Below the pieces are notes generated by a model. The model had not been told where the DNA came from and made no database searches. It worked only from the letters and a program-made list of their open reading frames with translations. Positions 37,280 to 51,300 of a DNA stretch of 64,000 bases are shown one piece after another; the stretch's first letter is position 1, and each line of letters opens with the position of its first letter. This DNA comes from Xanthostigma xanthostigma (taxonomy: Eukaryota; Arthropoda; Insecta; Raphidioptera; Raphidiidae): NCBI GenBank assembly GCA_963575645.1, contig OY754476.1, forward strand, positions 6,510,001-6,574,000. Direction: 5' to 3'. A program made the translations under genes and the position numbers.

Positions 37280-40200
37280 GCGTACTTTTTTCTATAAGAC
37301 ACGTTACTATTAAGCATATCTAAAAAAATTATATATTTTGCCAAATATCGCAAAACGTTCATGTTTTCATATGCGTTTTGCAAAAAAGCAACTTTTTAAG
37401 ACACTAAGCGACTTTTGGACCGTTCTATACTAACCGAACTTATAGAAAATTTCAAGCTGAATCGAATCCGACAACCCACAACCTTGTATCACTTTTAGTT
37501 TCAGAGATATTAGCGTTTATTTATTTTATTTGAGAAAAATTTTAAAGCGCCGTAACTCTTAAACGACTAATGATACAGATGTGGGAGTGGCCGGAATCGA
37601 TTCAGCGCAACTTTTTACATAAGAATAACCTCAGTTGTAAGTCGTATGAGAACATTATGACAGTGATTTTTGTGTTTTTTTAAAATCGAAAAAAGTAAGA
37701 AGGGGGTACCCTTCTTACAAAATTGAAAAATTTTTGAAAAATAGATTCGTTTGATATTATGCATACTTATAGAGAAAGTCATTCTGAATCGATTCCGACC
37801 ACCCGCAGCCTTGTATCTCTTTTGGTTTCGGAGATATAGCCATTTTAAAGTGTTTAAATTTTTTTACACTTTAAACCGTCATAGCGTCTAAACTAACAGA
37901 GATACGAATGTGCGCTTGGTCCCATTCGATTCAGCGTACTTTTTTCTATAAGACACGTTACTATTAAGCATATCTAAAAAAATTATATATTTTGCCAAAT
38001 ATCGCAAAACGTTCATGTTTTCATATGCGTTTTGCAAAAAAGCAACTTTTTAAGACACTAAGCGACTTTTGGACCGTTCTATACTAACCGAACTTATAGA
38101 AAATTTCAAGCTGAATCGAATCCGACAACCCACAACCTTGTATCACTTTTAGTTTCAGAGATATTAGCGTTTATTTTTTTTATTTGAGAAAAATTTTAAA
38201 GCGCCGTAACTCTTAAACGACTAATGATACAGATGTGGGAGTGGCCGGAATCGATTCAGCGCAACTTTTTACATAAGAATAACCTCAGTTGTAAGTCGTA
38301 TGAGAACATTATGACAGTGATTTTTGTGTTTTTTTAAAATCGAAAAAAGTAAGAAGGGGGTACCCTTCTTACAAAATTGAAAAATTTTTGAAAAATAGAT
38401 TCGTTTGATATTATGCATACTTATAGAGAAAGTCATTCTGAATCGATTCCGACCACCCGCAGCCTTGTATCTCTTTTGGTTTCGGAGATATAGCCATTTT
38501 AAAGTGTTTAAATTTTTTTACACTTTAAACCGTCATAGCGTCTAAACTAACAGAGATACGAATGTGCGCTTGGTCCCATTCGATTCAGCGTACTTTTTTC
38601 TATAAGACACGTTACTATTAAGCATATCTAAAAAAATTATATATTTTGCCAAATATCGCAAAACGTTCATGTTTTCATATGCGTTTTGCAAAAAAGCAAC
38701 TTTTTAAGACACTAAGCGACTTTTGGACCGTTCTATACTAACCGAACTTATAGAAAATTTCAAGCTGAATCGAATCCGACAACCCACAACCTTGTATCAC
38801 TTTTAGTTTCAGAGATATTAGCGTTTATTTTTTTTATTTGAGAAAAATTTTAAAGCGCCGTAACTCTTAAACGACTAATGATACAGATGTGGGAGTGGCC
38901 GGAATCGATTCAGCGCAACTTTTTACATAAGAATAACCTCAGTTGTAAGTCGTATGAGAACATTATGACAGTGATTTTTGTGTTTTTTTAAAATCGAAAA
39001 AAGTAAGAAGGGGGTACCCTTCTTACAAAATTGAAAAATTTTTGAAAAATAGATTCGTTTGATATTATGCATACTTATAGAGAAAGTCATTCTGAATCGA
39101 TTCCGACCACCCGCAGCCTTGTATCTCTTTTGGTTTCGGAGATATAGCCATTTTAAAGTGTTTAAATTTTTTTACACTTTAAACCGTCATAGCGTCTAAA
39201 CTAACAGAGATACGAATGTGCGCTTGGTCCCATTCGATTCAGCGTACTTTTTTCTATAAGACACGTTACTATTAAGCATATCTAAAAAAATTATATATTT
39301 TGCCAAATATCGCAAAACGTTCATGTTTTCATATGCGTTTTGCAAAAAAGCAACTTTTTAAGACACTAAGCGACTTTTGGACCGTTATATACTAACCGAA
39401 CTTATAGAAAATTTCAAGCTGAATCGATTCCGACAATCCACAACCTTGTATCACTTTTAGTTTCAGAGATATTAGCGTTTATTTATTTTATTTGAGAAAA
39501 ATTTTAAAGCGCCGTAACTCTTAAACGACTAATGATACAGATGTGGGAGTGGCCGGAATCGATTCAGCGCAACTTTTTACATAAGAATAACCTCAGTTGT
39601 AAGTCGTATGAGAACATTATGACAGTGATTTTTGTGTTTTTTTAAAATCGAAAAAAGTAAGAAGGGGGTACCCTTCTTACAAAATTGAAAAATTTTTGAA
39701 AAATAGATTCGTTTGATATTATGCATACTTATAGAGAAAGTCATTCCGAATCGATTCCGACCACCCGCAGCCTTGTATCTCTTTTGGTTTCGGAGATATA
39801 GCTATTTTAAAGTGTTTAAATTTATTTACACTTTAAACCGTCATAGCGTCTAAACTAACAGAGATACGAATGTGCGCTTGGTCCCATTCGATTCAGCGTA
39901 CTTTTTTCTATAAGACACGTTACTATTAAGCATATCTAAAAAAATTATATATTTTGCCAAATATCGCAAAACGTTCATGTTTTCATATGCGTTTTGCAAA
40001 AAAGCAACTTTTTAAGACACTAAGCGACTTTTGGACCGTTCTATACTAACCGAACTTATAGAAAATTTCAAGCTGAATCGAATCCGACAACCCACAACCT
40101 TGTATCACTTTTAGTTTCAGAGATATTAGCGTTTATTTTTTTTATTTGAGAAAAATTTTAAAGCGCCGTAACTCTTAAACGACTAATGATACAGATGTGG

Positions 40201-40549
40201 GAGTGGCCGGAATCGATTCAGCGCAACTTTTTACATAAGAATAACCTCAGTTGTAAGTCGTATGAGAACATTATGACAGTGATTTTTGTGTTTTTTTAAA
40301 ATCGAAAAAAGTAAGAAGGGGGTACCCTTCTTACAAAATTGAAAAATTTTTGAAAAATAGATTCGTTTGATATTATGCATACTTATAGAGAAAGTCATTC
40401 TGAATCGATTCCGACCACCCGCAGCCTTGTATCTCTTTTGGTTTCGGAGATATAGCCATTTTAAAGTGTTTAAATTTTTTTACACTTTAAACCGTCATAG
40501 CGTCTAAACTAACAGAGATACGAATGTGCGCTTGGTCCCATTCGATTCA
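37280..40549. repeat. Copies 58-62, second type of 5-mer unit
   Basis: The order matches copies 53-57: A187/C196 with A244 (58), T244 type (59 and 60), A146/C506/T562/A583 type (61), T244 type (62). It also begins the nine-copy block 58-66, which mirrors copies 29-37 at a distance of about 18,966 bp. Confidence 0.85.
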
Positions 40550-43500
40550 GCGTACTTTTTTCTATAAGACACGTTACTATTAAGCATATCTAAAAAAATT
40601 ATATATTTTGCCAAATATCGCAAAACGTTCATGTTTTCATATGCGTTTTGCAAAAAAGCAACTTTTTAAGACACTAAGCGACTTTTGGACCGTTCTATAC
40701 TAACCGAACTTATAGAAAATTTCAAGCTGAATCGAATCCGACAACCCACAACCTTGTATCACTTTTAGTTTCAGAGATATTAGCGTTTATTTATTTTATT
40801 TGAGAAAAATTTTAAAGCGCCGTAACTCTTAAACGACTAATGATACAGATGTGGGAGTGGCCGGAATCGATTCAGCGCAACTTTTTACATAAGAATAACC
40901 TCAGTTGTAAGTCGTATGAGAACAATATGACAGTGATTTTTGTGTTTTTTTAAAATCGAAAAAAGTAAGAAGGGGGTACCCTTCTTACAAAATTGAAAAA
41001 TTTTTGAAAAATAGATTCGTTTGATATTATGCATACTTATAGAGAAAGTCATTCTGAATCGATTCCGACCACCCGCAGCCTTGTATCTCTTTTGGGTTCG
41101 GAGATATAGCCATTTTAAAGTGTTTAAATTTTTTTACACTTTAAACCGTCATAGCGTCTAAACTAACAGAGATACGAATGTGCGCTTGGTCCCATTCGAT
41201 TCAGCGTACTTTTTTCTATAAGACACGTTACTATTAAGCATATCTAAAAAAATTATATATTTTGCCAAATATCGCAAAACGTTCATGTTTTCATATGCGT
41301 TTTGCAAAAAAGCAACTTTTTAAGACACTAAGCGACTTTTGGACCGTTCTATACTAACCGAACTTATAGAAAATTTCAAGCTGAATCGATTCCGACAATC
41401 CACAACCTTGTATCACTTTTAGTTTCAGAGATATTAGCGTTTATTTATTTTATTTGAGAAAAATTTTAAAGCGCCGTAACTCTTAAACGACTAATGATAC
41501 AGATGTGGGAGTGGCCGGAATCGATTCAGCGCAACTTTTTACATAAGAATAACCTCAGTTGTAAGTCGTATGAGAACATTATGACAGTGATTTTTGTGTT
41601 TTTTTAAAATCGAAAAAAGTAAGAAGGGGGTACCCTTCTTACAAAATTGAAAAATTTTTGAAAAATAGATTCGTTTGATATTATGCATACTTATAGAGAA
41701 AGTCATTCTGAATCGATTCCGACCACCCGCAGCCTTGTATCTCTTTTGGTTTCGGAGATATAGCCATTTTAAAGTGTTTAAATTTTTTTACACTTTAAAC
41801 CGTCATAGCGTCTAAACTAACAGAGATACGAATGTGCGCTTGGTCCCATTCGATTCAGCGTACTTTTTTCTATAAGACACGTTACTATTAAGCATATCTA
41901 AAAAAATTATATATTTTGCCAAATATCGCAAAACGTTCGTGTTTTCATATGCGTTTTGCAAAAAAGCAACTTTTTAAGACACTAAGCGACTTTTGGACCG
42001 TTCTATACTAACCGAACTTATAGAAAATTTCAAGCTGAATCGATTCCGACAATCCACAACCTTGTATCACTTTTAGTTTCAGAGATATTAGCGTTTATTT
42101 ATTTTATTTGAGAAAAATTTTAAAGCGCCGTAACTCTTAAACGACTAATGATACAGATGTGGGAGTGGCCGGAATCGATTCAGCGCAACTTTTTACATAA
42201 GAATAACCTCAGTTGTAAGTCGTATGAGAACATTATGACAGTGATTTTTGTGTTTTTTTAAAATCGAAAAAAGTAAGAAGGGGGTACCCTTCTTACAAAA
42301 TTGAAAAATTTTTGAAAAATAGATTCGTTTGATATTATGCATACTTATAGAGAAAGTCATTCTGAATCGATTCCGACCACCCGCAGCCTTGTATCTCTTT
42401 TGGTTTCGGAGATATAGCCATTTTAAAGTGTTTAAATTTTTTTACACTTTAAACCGTCATAGCGTCTAAACTAACAGAGATACGAATGTGCGCTTGGTCC
42501 CATTCGATTCAGCGTACTTTTTTCTATAAGACACGTTACTATTAAGCATATCTAAAAAAATTATATATTTTGCCAAATATCGCAAAACGTTCATGTTTTC
42601 ATATGCGTTTTGCAAAAAAGCAACTTTTTAAGACACTAAGCGACTTTTGGACCGTTCTATACTAACCGAACTTATAGAAAATTTCAAGCTGAATCGATTC
42701 CGACAATCCACAACCTTGTATCACTTTTAGTTTCAGAGATATTAGCGTTTATTTATTTTATTTGAGAAAAATTTTAAAGCGCCGTAACTCTTAAACGACT
42801 AATGATACAGATGTGGGAGTGGCCGGAATCGATTCAGCGCAACTTTTTACATAAGAATAACCTCAGTTGTAAGTCGTATGAGAACATTATGACAGTGATT
42901 TTTGTGTTTTTTTAAAATCGAAAAAAGTAAGAAGGGGGTACCCTTCTTACAAAATTGAAAAATTTTTGAAAAATAGATTCGTTTGATATTATGCATACTT
43001 ATAGAGAAAGTCATTCTGAATCGATTCCGACCACCCGCAGCCTTGTATCTCTTTTGGTTTCGGAGATATAGCCATTTTAAAGTGTTTAAATTTTTTTACA
43101 CTTTAAACCGTCATAGCGTCTAAACTAACAGAGATACGAATGTGCGCTTGGTCCCATTCGATTCAGCGTACTTTTTTCTATAAGACACGTTACTATTAAG
43201 CATATCTAAAAAAATTATATATTTTGCCAAATATCGCAAAACGTTCATGTTTTCATATGCGTTTTGCAAAAAAGCAACTTTTTAAGACACTAAGCGACTT
43301 TTGGACCGTTCTATACTAACCGAACTTATAGAAAATTTCAAGCTGAATCGATTCCGACAATCCACAACCTTGTATCACTTTTAGTTTCAGAGATATTAGC
43401 GTTTATTTATTTTATTTGAGAAAAATTTTAAAGCGCCGTAACTCTTAAACGACTAATGATACAGATGTGGGAGTGGCCGGAATCGATTCAGCGCAACTTT

Positions 43501-44473
43501 TTACATAAGAATAACCTCAGTTGTAAGTCGTATGAGAACATTATGACAGTGATTTTTGTGTTTTTTTAAAATCGAAAAAAGTAAGAAGGGGGTACCCTTC
43601 TTACAAAATTGAAAAATTTTTGAAAAATAGATTCGTTTGATATTATGCATACTTATAGAGAAAGTCATTCTGAATCGATTCCGACCACCCGCAGCCTTGT
43701 ATCTCTTTTGGTTTCGGAGATATAGCTATTTTAAAGTGTTTAAATTTTTTTACACTTTAAACCGTCATAGCGTCTAAACTAACAGAGATACGAATGTGCG
43801 CTTGGTCCCATTCGATTCAGCGTACTTTTTTCTATAAGACACGTTACTATTAAGCATATCTAAAAAAATTATATATTTTGCCAAATATCGCAAAACGTTC
43901 ATGTTTTCATATGCGTTTTGCAAAAAAGCAACTTTTTAAGACACTAAGCGACTTTTGGACCGTTCTATACTAACCGAACTTATAGAAAATTTCAAGCTGA
44001 ATCGATTCCGACAATCCACAACCTTGTATCACTTTTAGTTTCAGAGATATTAGCGTTTATTTATTTTATTTGAGAAAAATTTTAAAGCGCCGTAACTCTT
44101 AAACGACTAATGATACAGATGTGGGAGTGGCCGGAATCGATTCAGCGCAACTTTTTACATAAGAATAACCTCAGTTGTAAGTCGTATGAGAACATTATGA
44201 CAGTGATTTTTGTGTTTTTTTAAAATCGAAAAAAGTAAGAAGGGGGTACCCTTCTTACAAAATTGAAAAATTTTTGAAAAATAGATTCGTTTGATATTAT
44301 GCATACTTATAGAGAAAGTCATTCTGAATCGATTCCGACCACCCGCAGCCTTGTATCTCTTTTGGTTTCGGAGATATAGCCATTTTAAAGTGTTTAAATT
44401 TTTTTACACTTTAAACCGTCATAGCGTCTAAACTAACAGAGATACGAATGTGCGCTTGGTCCCATTCGATTCA
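40550..44473. repeat. Copies 63-68, 6-mer unit
   Basis: Copy 63 has A187/C196/A376/G547, as copy 34 does. Copy 64 is consensus, 65 has G82, 66 is consensus, 67 has T562 and 68 is consensus. The first four copies repeat the order of copies 34-37, and the block is partly repeated in copies 69-74. Confidence 0.83.
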
Positions 44474-47400
44474 GCGTACTTTTTTCTATAAGACACGTTA
44501 CTATTAAGCATATCTAAAAAAATTATATATTTTGCCAAATATCGCAAAACGTTCATGTTTTCATATGCGTTTTGCAAAAAAGCAACTTTTTAAGACACTA
44601 AGCGACTTTTGGACCGTTCTATACTAACCGAACTTATAGAAAATTTCAAGCTGAATCGATTCCGACAATCCACAACCTTGTATCACTTTTAGTTTCAGAG
44701 ATATTAGCGTTTATTTATTTTATTTGAGAAAAATTTTAAAGCGCCGTAACTCTTAAACGACTAATGATACAGATGTGGGAGTGGCCGGAATCGATTCAGC
44801 GCAACTTTTTACATAAGAATAACCTCAGTTGTAAGTCGTATGAGAACAATATGACAGTGATTTTTGTGTTTTTTTAAAATCGAAAAAAGTAAGAAGGGGG
44901 TACCCTTCTTACAAAATTGAAAAATTTTTGAAAAATAGATTCGTTTGATATTATGCATACTTATAGAGAAAGTCATTCTGAATCGATTCCGACCACCCGC
45001 AGCCTTGTATCTCTTTTGGGTTCGGAGATATAGCCATTTTAAAGTGTTTAAATTTTTTTACACTTTAAACCGTCATAGCGTCTAAACTAACAGAGATACG
45101 AATGTGCGCTTGGTCCCATTCGATTCAGCGTACTTTTTTCTATAAGACACGTTACTATTAAGCATATCTAAAAAAATTATATATTTTGCCAAATATCGCA
45201 AAACGTTCATGTTTTCATATGCGTTTTGCAAAAAAGCAACTTTTTAAGACACTAAGCGACTTTTGGACCGTTCTATACTAACCGAACTTATAGAAAATTT
45301 CAAGCTGAATCGATTCCGACAATCCACAACCTTGTATCACTTTTAGTTTCAGAGATATTAGCGTTTATTTATTTTATTTGAGAAAAATTTTAAAGCGCCG
45401 TAACTCTTAAACGACTAATGATACAGATGTGGGAGTGGCCGGAATCGATTCAGCGCAACTTTTTACATAAGAATAACCTCAGTTGTAAGTCGTATGAGAA
45501 CATTATGACAGTGATTTTTGTGTTTTTTTAAAATCGAAAAAAGTAAGAAGGGGGTACCCTTCTTACAAAATTGAAAAATTTTTGAAAAATAGATTCGTTT
45601 GATATTATGCATACTTATAGAGAAAGTCATTCTGAATCGATTCCGACCACCCGCAGCCTTGTATCTCTTTTGGTTTCGGAGATATAGCCATTTTAAAGTG
45701 TTTAAATTTTTTTACACTTTAAACCGTCATAGCGTCTAAACTAACAGAGATACGAATGTGCGCTTGGTCCCATTCGATTCAGCGTACTTTTTTCTATAAG
45801 ACACGTTACTATTAAGCATATCTAAAAAAATTATATATTTTGCCAAATATCGCAAAACGTTCGTGTTTTCATATGCGTTTTGCAAAAAAGCAACTTTTTA
45901 AGACACTAAGCGACTTTTGGACCGTTCTATACTAACCGAACTTATAGAAAATTTCAAGCTGAATCGATTCCGACAATCCACAACCTTGTATCACTTTTAG
46001 TTTCAGAGATATTAGCGTTTATTTATTTTATTTGAGAAAAATTTTAAAGCGCCGTAACTCTTAAACGACTAATGATACAGATGTGGGAGTGGCCGGAATC
46101 GATTCAGCGCAACTTTTTACATAAGAATAACCTCAGTTGTAAGTCGTATGAGAACATTATGACAGTGATTTTTGTGTTTTTTTAAAATCGAAAAAAGTAA
46201 GAAGGGGGTACCCTTCTTACAAAATTGAAAAATTTTTGAAAAATAGATTCGTTTGATATTATGCATACTTATAGAGAAAGTCATTCTGAATCGATTCCGA
46301 CCACCCGCAGCCTTGTATCTCTTTTGGTTTCGGAGATATAGCCATTTTAAAGTGTTTAAATTTTTTTACACTTTAAACCGTCATAGCGTCTAAACTAACA
46401 GAGATACGAATGTGCGCTTGGTCCCATTCGATTCAGCGTACTTTTTTCTATAAGACACGTTACTATTAAGCATATCTAAAAAAATTATATATTTTGCCAA
46501 ATATCGCAAAACGTTCATGTTTTCATATGCGTTTTGCAAAAAAGCAACTTTTTAAGACACTAAGCGACTTTTGGACCGTTCTATACTAACCGAACTTATA
46601 GAAAATTTCAAGCTGAATCGATTCCGACAATCCACAACCTTGTATCACTTTTAGTTTCAGAGATATTAGCGTTTATTTATTTTATTTGAGAAAAATTTTA
46701 AAGCGCCGTAACTCTTAAACGACTAATGATACAGATGTGGGAGTGGCCGGAATCGATTCAGCGCAACTTTTTACATAAGAATAACCTCAGTTGTAAGTCG
46801 TATGAGAACATTATGACAGTGATTTTTGTGTTTTTTTAAAATCGAAAAAAGTAAGAAGGGGGTACCCTTCTTACAAAATTGAAAAATTTTTGAAAAATAG
46901 ATTCGTTTGATATTATGCATACTTATAGAGAAAGTCATTCTGAATCGATTCCGACCACCCGCAGCCTTGTATCTCTTTTGGTTTCGGAGATATAGCCATT
47001 TTAAAGTGTTTAAATTTTTTTACACTTTAAACCGTCATAGCGTCTAAACTAACAGAGATACGAATGTGCGCTTGGTCCCATTCGATTCAGCGTACTTTTT
47101 TCTATAAGACACGTTACTATTAAGCATATCTAAAAAAATTATATATTTTGCCAAATATCGCAAAACGTTCGTGTTTTCATATGCGTTTTGCAAAAAAGCA
47201 ACTTTTTAAGACACTAAGCGACTTTTGGACCGTTCTATACTAACCGAACTTATAGAAAATTTCAAGCTGAATCGATTCCGACAATCCACAACCTTGTATC
47301 ACTTTTAGTTTCAGAGATATTAGCGTTTATTTATTTTATTTGAGAAAAATTTTAAAGCGCCGTAACTCTTAAACGACTAATGATACAGATGTGGGAGTGG

Positions 47401-48397
47401 CCGGAATCGATTCAGCGCAACTTTTTACATAAGAATAACCTCAGTTGTAAGTCGTATGAGAACATTATGACAGTGATTTTTGTGTTTTTTTAAAATCGAA
47501 AAAAGTAAGAAGGGGGTACCCTTCTTACAAAATTGAAAAATTTTTGAAAAATAGATTCGTTTGATATTATGCATACTTATAGAGAAAGTCATTCTGAATC
47601 GATTCCGACCACCCGCAGCCTTGTATCTCTTTTGGTTTCGGAGATATAGCCATTTTAAAGTGTTTAAATTTTTTTACACTTTAAACCGTCATAGCGTCTA
47701 AACTAACAGAGATACGAATGTGCGCTTGGTCCCATTCGATTCAGCGTACTTTTTTCTATAAGACACGTTACTATTAAGCATATCTAAAAAAATTATATAT
47801 TTTGCCAAATATCGCAAAACGTTCGTGTTTTCATATGCGTTTTGCAAAAAAGCAACTTTTTAAGACACTAAGCGACTTTTGGACCGTTCTATACTAACCG
47901 AACTTATAGAAAATTTCAAGCTGAATCGATTCCGACAATCCACAACCTTGTATCACTTTTAGTTTCAGAGATATTAGCGTTTATTTATTTTATTTGAGAA
48001 AAATTTTAAAGCGCCGTAACTCTTAAACGACTAATGATACAGATGTGGGAGTGGCCGGAATCGATTCAGCGCAACTTTTTACATAAGAATAACCTCAGTT
48101 GTAAGTCGTATGAGAACATTATGACAGTGATTTTTGTGTTTTTTTAAAATCGAAAAAAGTAAGAAGGGGGTACCCTTCTTACAAAATTGAAAAATTTTTG
48201 AAAAATAGATTCGTTTGATATTATGCATACTTATAGAGAAAGTCATTCTGAATCGATTCCGACCACCCGCAGCCTTGTATCTCTTTTGGTTTCGGAGATA
48301 TAGCCATTTTAAAGTGTTTAAATTTTTTTACACTTTAAACCGTCATAGCGTCTAAACTAACAGAGATACGAATGTGCGCTTGGTCCCATTCGATTCA
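44474..48397. repeat. Copies 69-74, partial repeat of the 6-mer unit
   Basis: Copy 69 has A376/G547 but T187/T196. Copy 70 is consensus, 71 has G82, 72 is consensus, and 73 and 74 have G82. Copies 69-72 parallel copies 63-66 except for the left part of copy 69. The last two differ from copies 67 and 68. Confidence 0.82.
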
Positions 48398-51300
48398 GCG
48401 TACTTTTTTCTATAAGACACGTTACTATTAAGCATATCTAAAAAAATTATATATTTTGCCAAATATCGCAAAACGTTCATGTTTTCATATGCGTTTTGCA
48501 AAAAAGCAACTTTTTAAGACACTAAGCGACTTTTGGACCGTTCTATACTAACCGAACTTATAGAAAATTTCAAGCTGAATCGAATCCGACAACCCACAAC
48601 CTTGTATCACTTTTAGTTTCAGAGATATTAGCGTTTATTTTTTTTATTTGAGAAAAATTTTAAAGCGCCGTAACTCTTAAACGACTAATGATACAGATGT
48701 GGGAGTGGCCGGAATCGATTCAGCGCAACTTTTTACATAAGAATAACCTCAGTTGTAAGTCGTATGAGAACATTATGACAGTGATTTTTGTGTTTTTTTA
48801 AAATCGAAAAAAGTAAGAAGGGGGTACCCTTCTTACAAAATTGAAAAATTTTTGAAAAATAGATTCGTTTGATATTATGCATACTTATAGAGAAAGTCAT
48901 TCTGAATCGATTCCGACCACCCGCAGCCTTGTATCTCTTTTGGTTTCGGAGATATAGCCATTTTAAAGTGTTTAAATTTTTTTACACTTTAAACCGTCAT
49001 AGCGTCTAAACTAACAGAGATACGAATGTGCGCTTGGTCCCATTCGATTCAGCGTACTTTTTTCTATAAGACACGTTACTATTAAGCATATCTAAAAAAA
49101 TTATATATTTTGCCAAATATCGCAAAACGTTCATGTTTTCATATGCGTTTTGCAAAAAAGCAACTTTTTAAGACACTAAGCGACTTTTGGACCGTTCTAT
49201 ACTAACCGAACTTATAGAAAATTTCAAGCTGAATCGATTCCGACAATCCACAACCTTGTATCACTTTTAGTTTCAGAGATATTAGCGTTTATTTATTTTA
49301 TTTGAGAAAAATTTTAAAGCGCCGTAACTCTTAAACGACTAATGATACAGATGTGGGAGTGGCCGGAATCGATTCAGCGCAACTTTTTACATAAGAATAA
49401 CCTCAGTTGTAAGTCGTATGAGAACATTATGACAGTGATTTTTGTGTTTTTTTAAAATCGAAAAAAGTAAGAAGGGGGTACCCTTCTTACAAAATTGAAA
49501 AATTTTTGAAAAATAGATTCGTTTGATATTATGCATACTTATAGAGAAAGTCATTCTGAATCGATTCCGACCACCCGCAGCCTTGTATCTCTTTTGGTTT
49601 CGGAGATATAGCCATTTTAAAGTGTTTAAATTTTTTTACACTTTAAACCGTCATAGCGTCTAAACTAACAGAGATACGAATGTGCGCTTGGTCCCATTCG
49701 ATTCAGCGTACTTTTTTCTATAAGACACGTTACTATTAAGCATATCTAAAAAAATTATATATTTTGCCAAATATCGCAAAACGTTCATGTTTTCATATGC
49801 GTTTTGCAAAAAAGCAACTTTTTAAGACACTAAGCGACTTTTGGACCGTTCTATACTAACCGAACTTATAGAAAATTTCAAGCTGAATCGATTCCGACAA
49901 TCCACAACCTTGTATCACTTTTAGTTTCAGAGATATTAGCGTTTATTTATTTTATTTGAGAAAAATTTTAAAGCGCCGTAACTCTTAAACGACTAATGAT
50001 ACAGATGTGGGAGTGGCCGGAATCGATTCAGCGCAACTTTTTACATAAGAATAACCTCAGTTGTAAGTCGTATGAGAACATTATGACAGTGATTTTTGTG
50101 TTTTTTTAAAATCGAAAAAAGTAAGAAGGGGGTACCCTTCTTACAAAATTGAAAAATTTTTGAAAAATAGATTCGTTTGATATTATGCATACTTATAGAG
50201 AAAGTCATTCTGAATCGATTCCGACCACCCGCAGCCTTGTATCTCTTTTGGTTTCGGAGATATAGCTATTTTAAAGTGTTTAAATTTTTTTACACTTTAA
50301 ACCGTCATAGCGTCTAAACTAACAGAGATACGAATGTGCGCTTGGTCCCATTCGATTCAGCGTACTTTTTTCTATAAGACACGTTACTATTAAGCATATC
50401 TAAAAAAATTATATATTTTGCCAAATATCGCAAAACGTTCATGTTTTCATATGCGTTTTGCAAAAAAGCAACTTTTTAAGACACTAAGCGACTTTTGGAC
50501 CGTTCTATACTAACCGAACTTATAGAAAATTTCAAGCTGAATCGAATCCGACAACCCACAACCTTGTATCACTTTTAGTTTCAGAGATATTAGCGTTTAT
50601 TTTTTTTATTTGAGAAAAATTTTAAAGCGCCGTAACTCTTAAACGACTAATGATACAGATGTGGGAGTGGCCGGAATCGATTCAGCGCAACTTTTTACAT
50701 AAGAATAACCTCAGTTGTAAGTCGTATGAGAACATTATGACAGTGATTTTTGTGTTTTTTTAAAATCGAAAAAAGTAAGAAGGGGGTACCCTTCTTACAA
50801 AATTGAAAAATTTTTGAAAAATAGATTCGTTTGATATTATGCATACTTATAGAGAAAGTCATTCTGAATCGATTCCGACCACCCGCAGCCTTGTATCTCT
50901 TTTGGTTTCGGAGATATAGCCATTTTAAAGTGTTTAAATTTTTTTACACTTTAAACCGTCATAGCGTCTAAACTAACAGAGATACGAATGTGCGCTTGGT
51001 CCCATTCGATTCAGCGTACTTTTTTCTATAAGACACGTTACTATTAAGCATATCTAAAAAAATTATATATTTTGCCAAATATCGCAAAACGTTCATGTTT
51101 TCATATGCGTTTTGCAAAAAAGCAACTTTTTAAGACACTAAGCGACTTTTGGACCGTTCTATACTAACCGAACTTATAGAAAATTTCAAGCTGAATCGAT
51201 TCCGACAATCCACAACCTTGTATCACTTTTAGTTTCAGAGATATTAGCGTTTATTTATTTTATTTGAGAAAAATTTTAAAGCGCCGTAACTCTTAAACGA

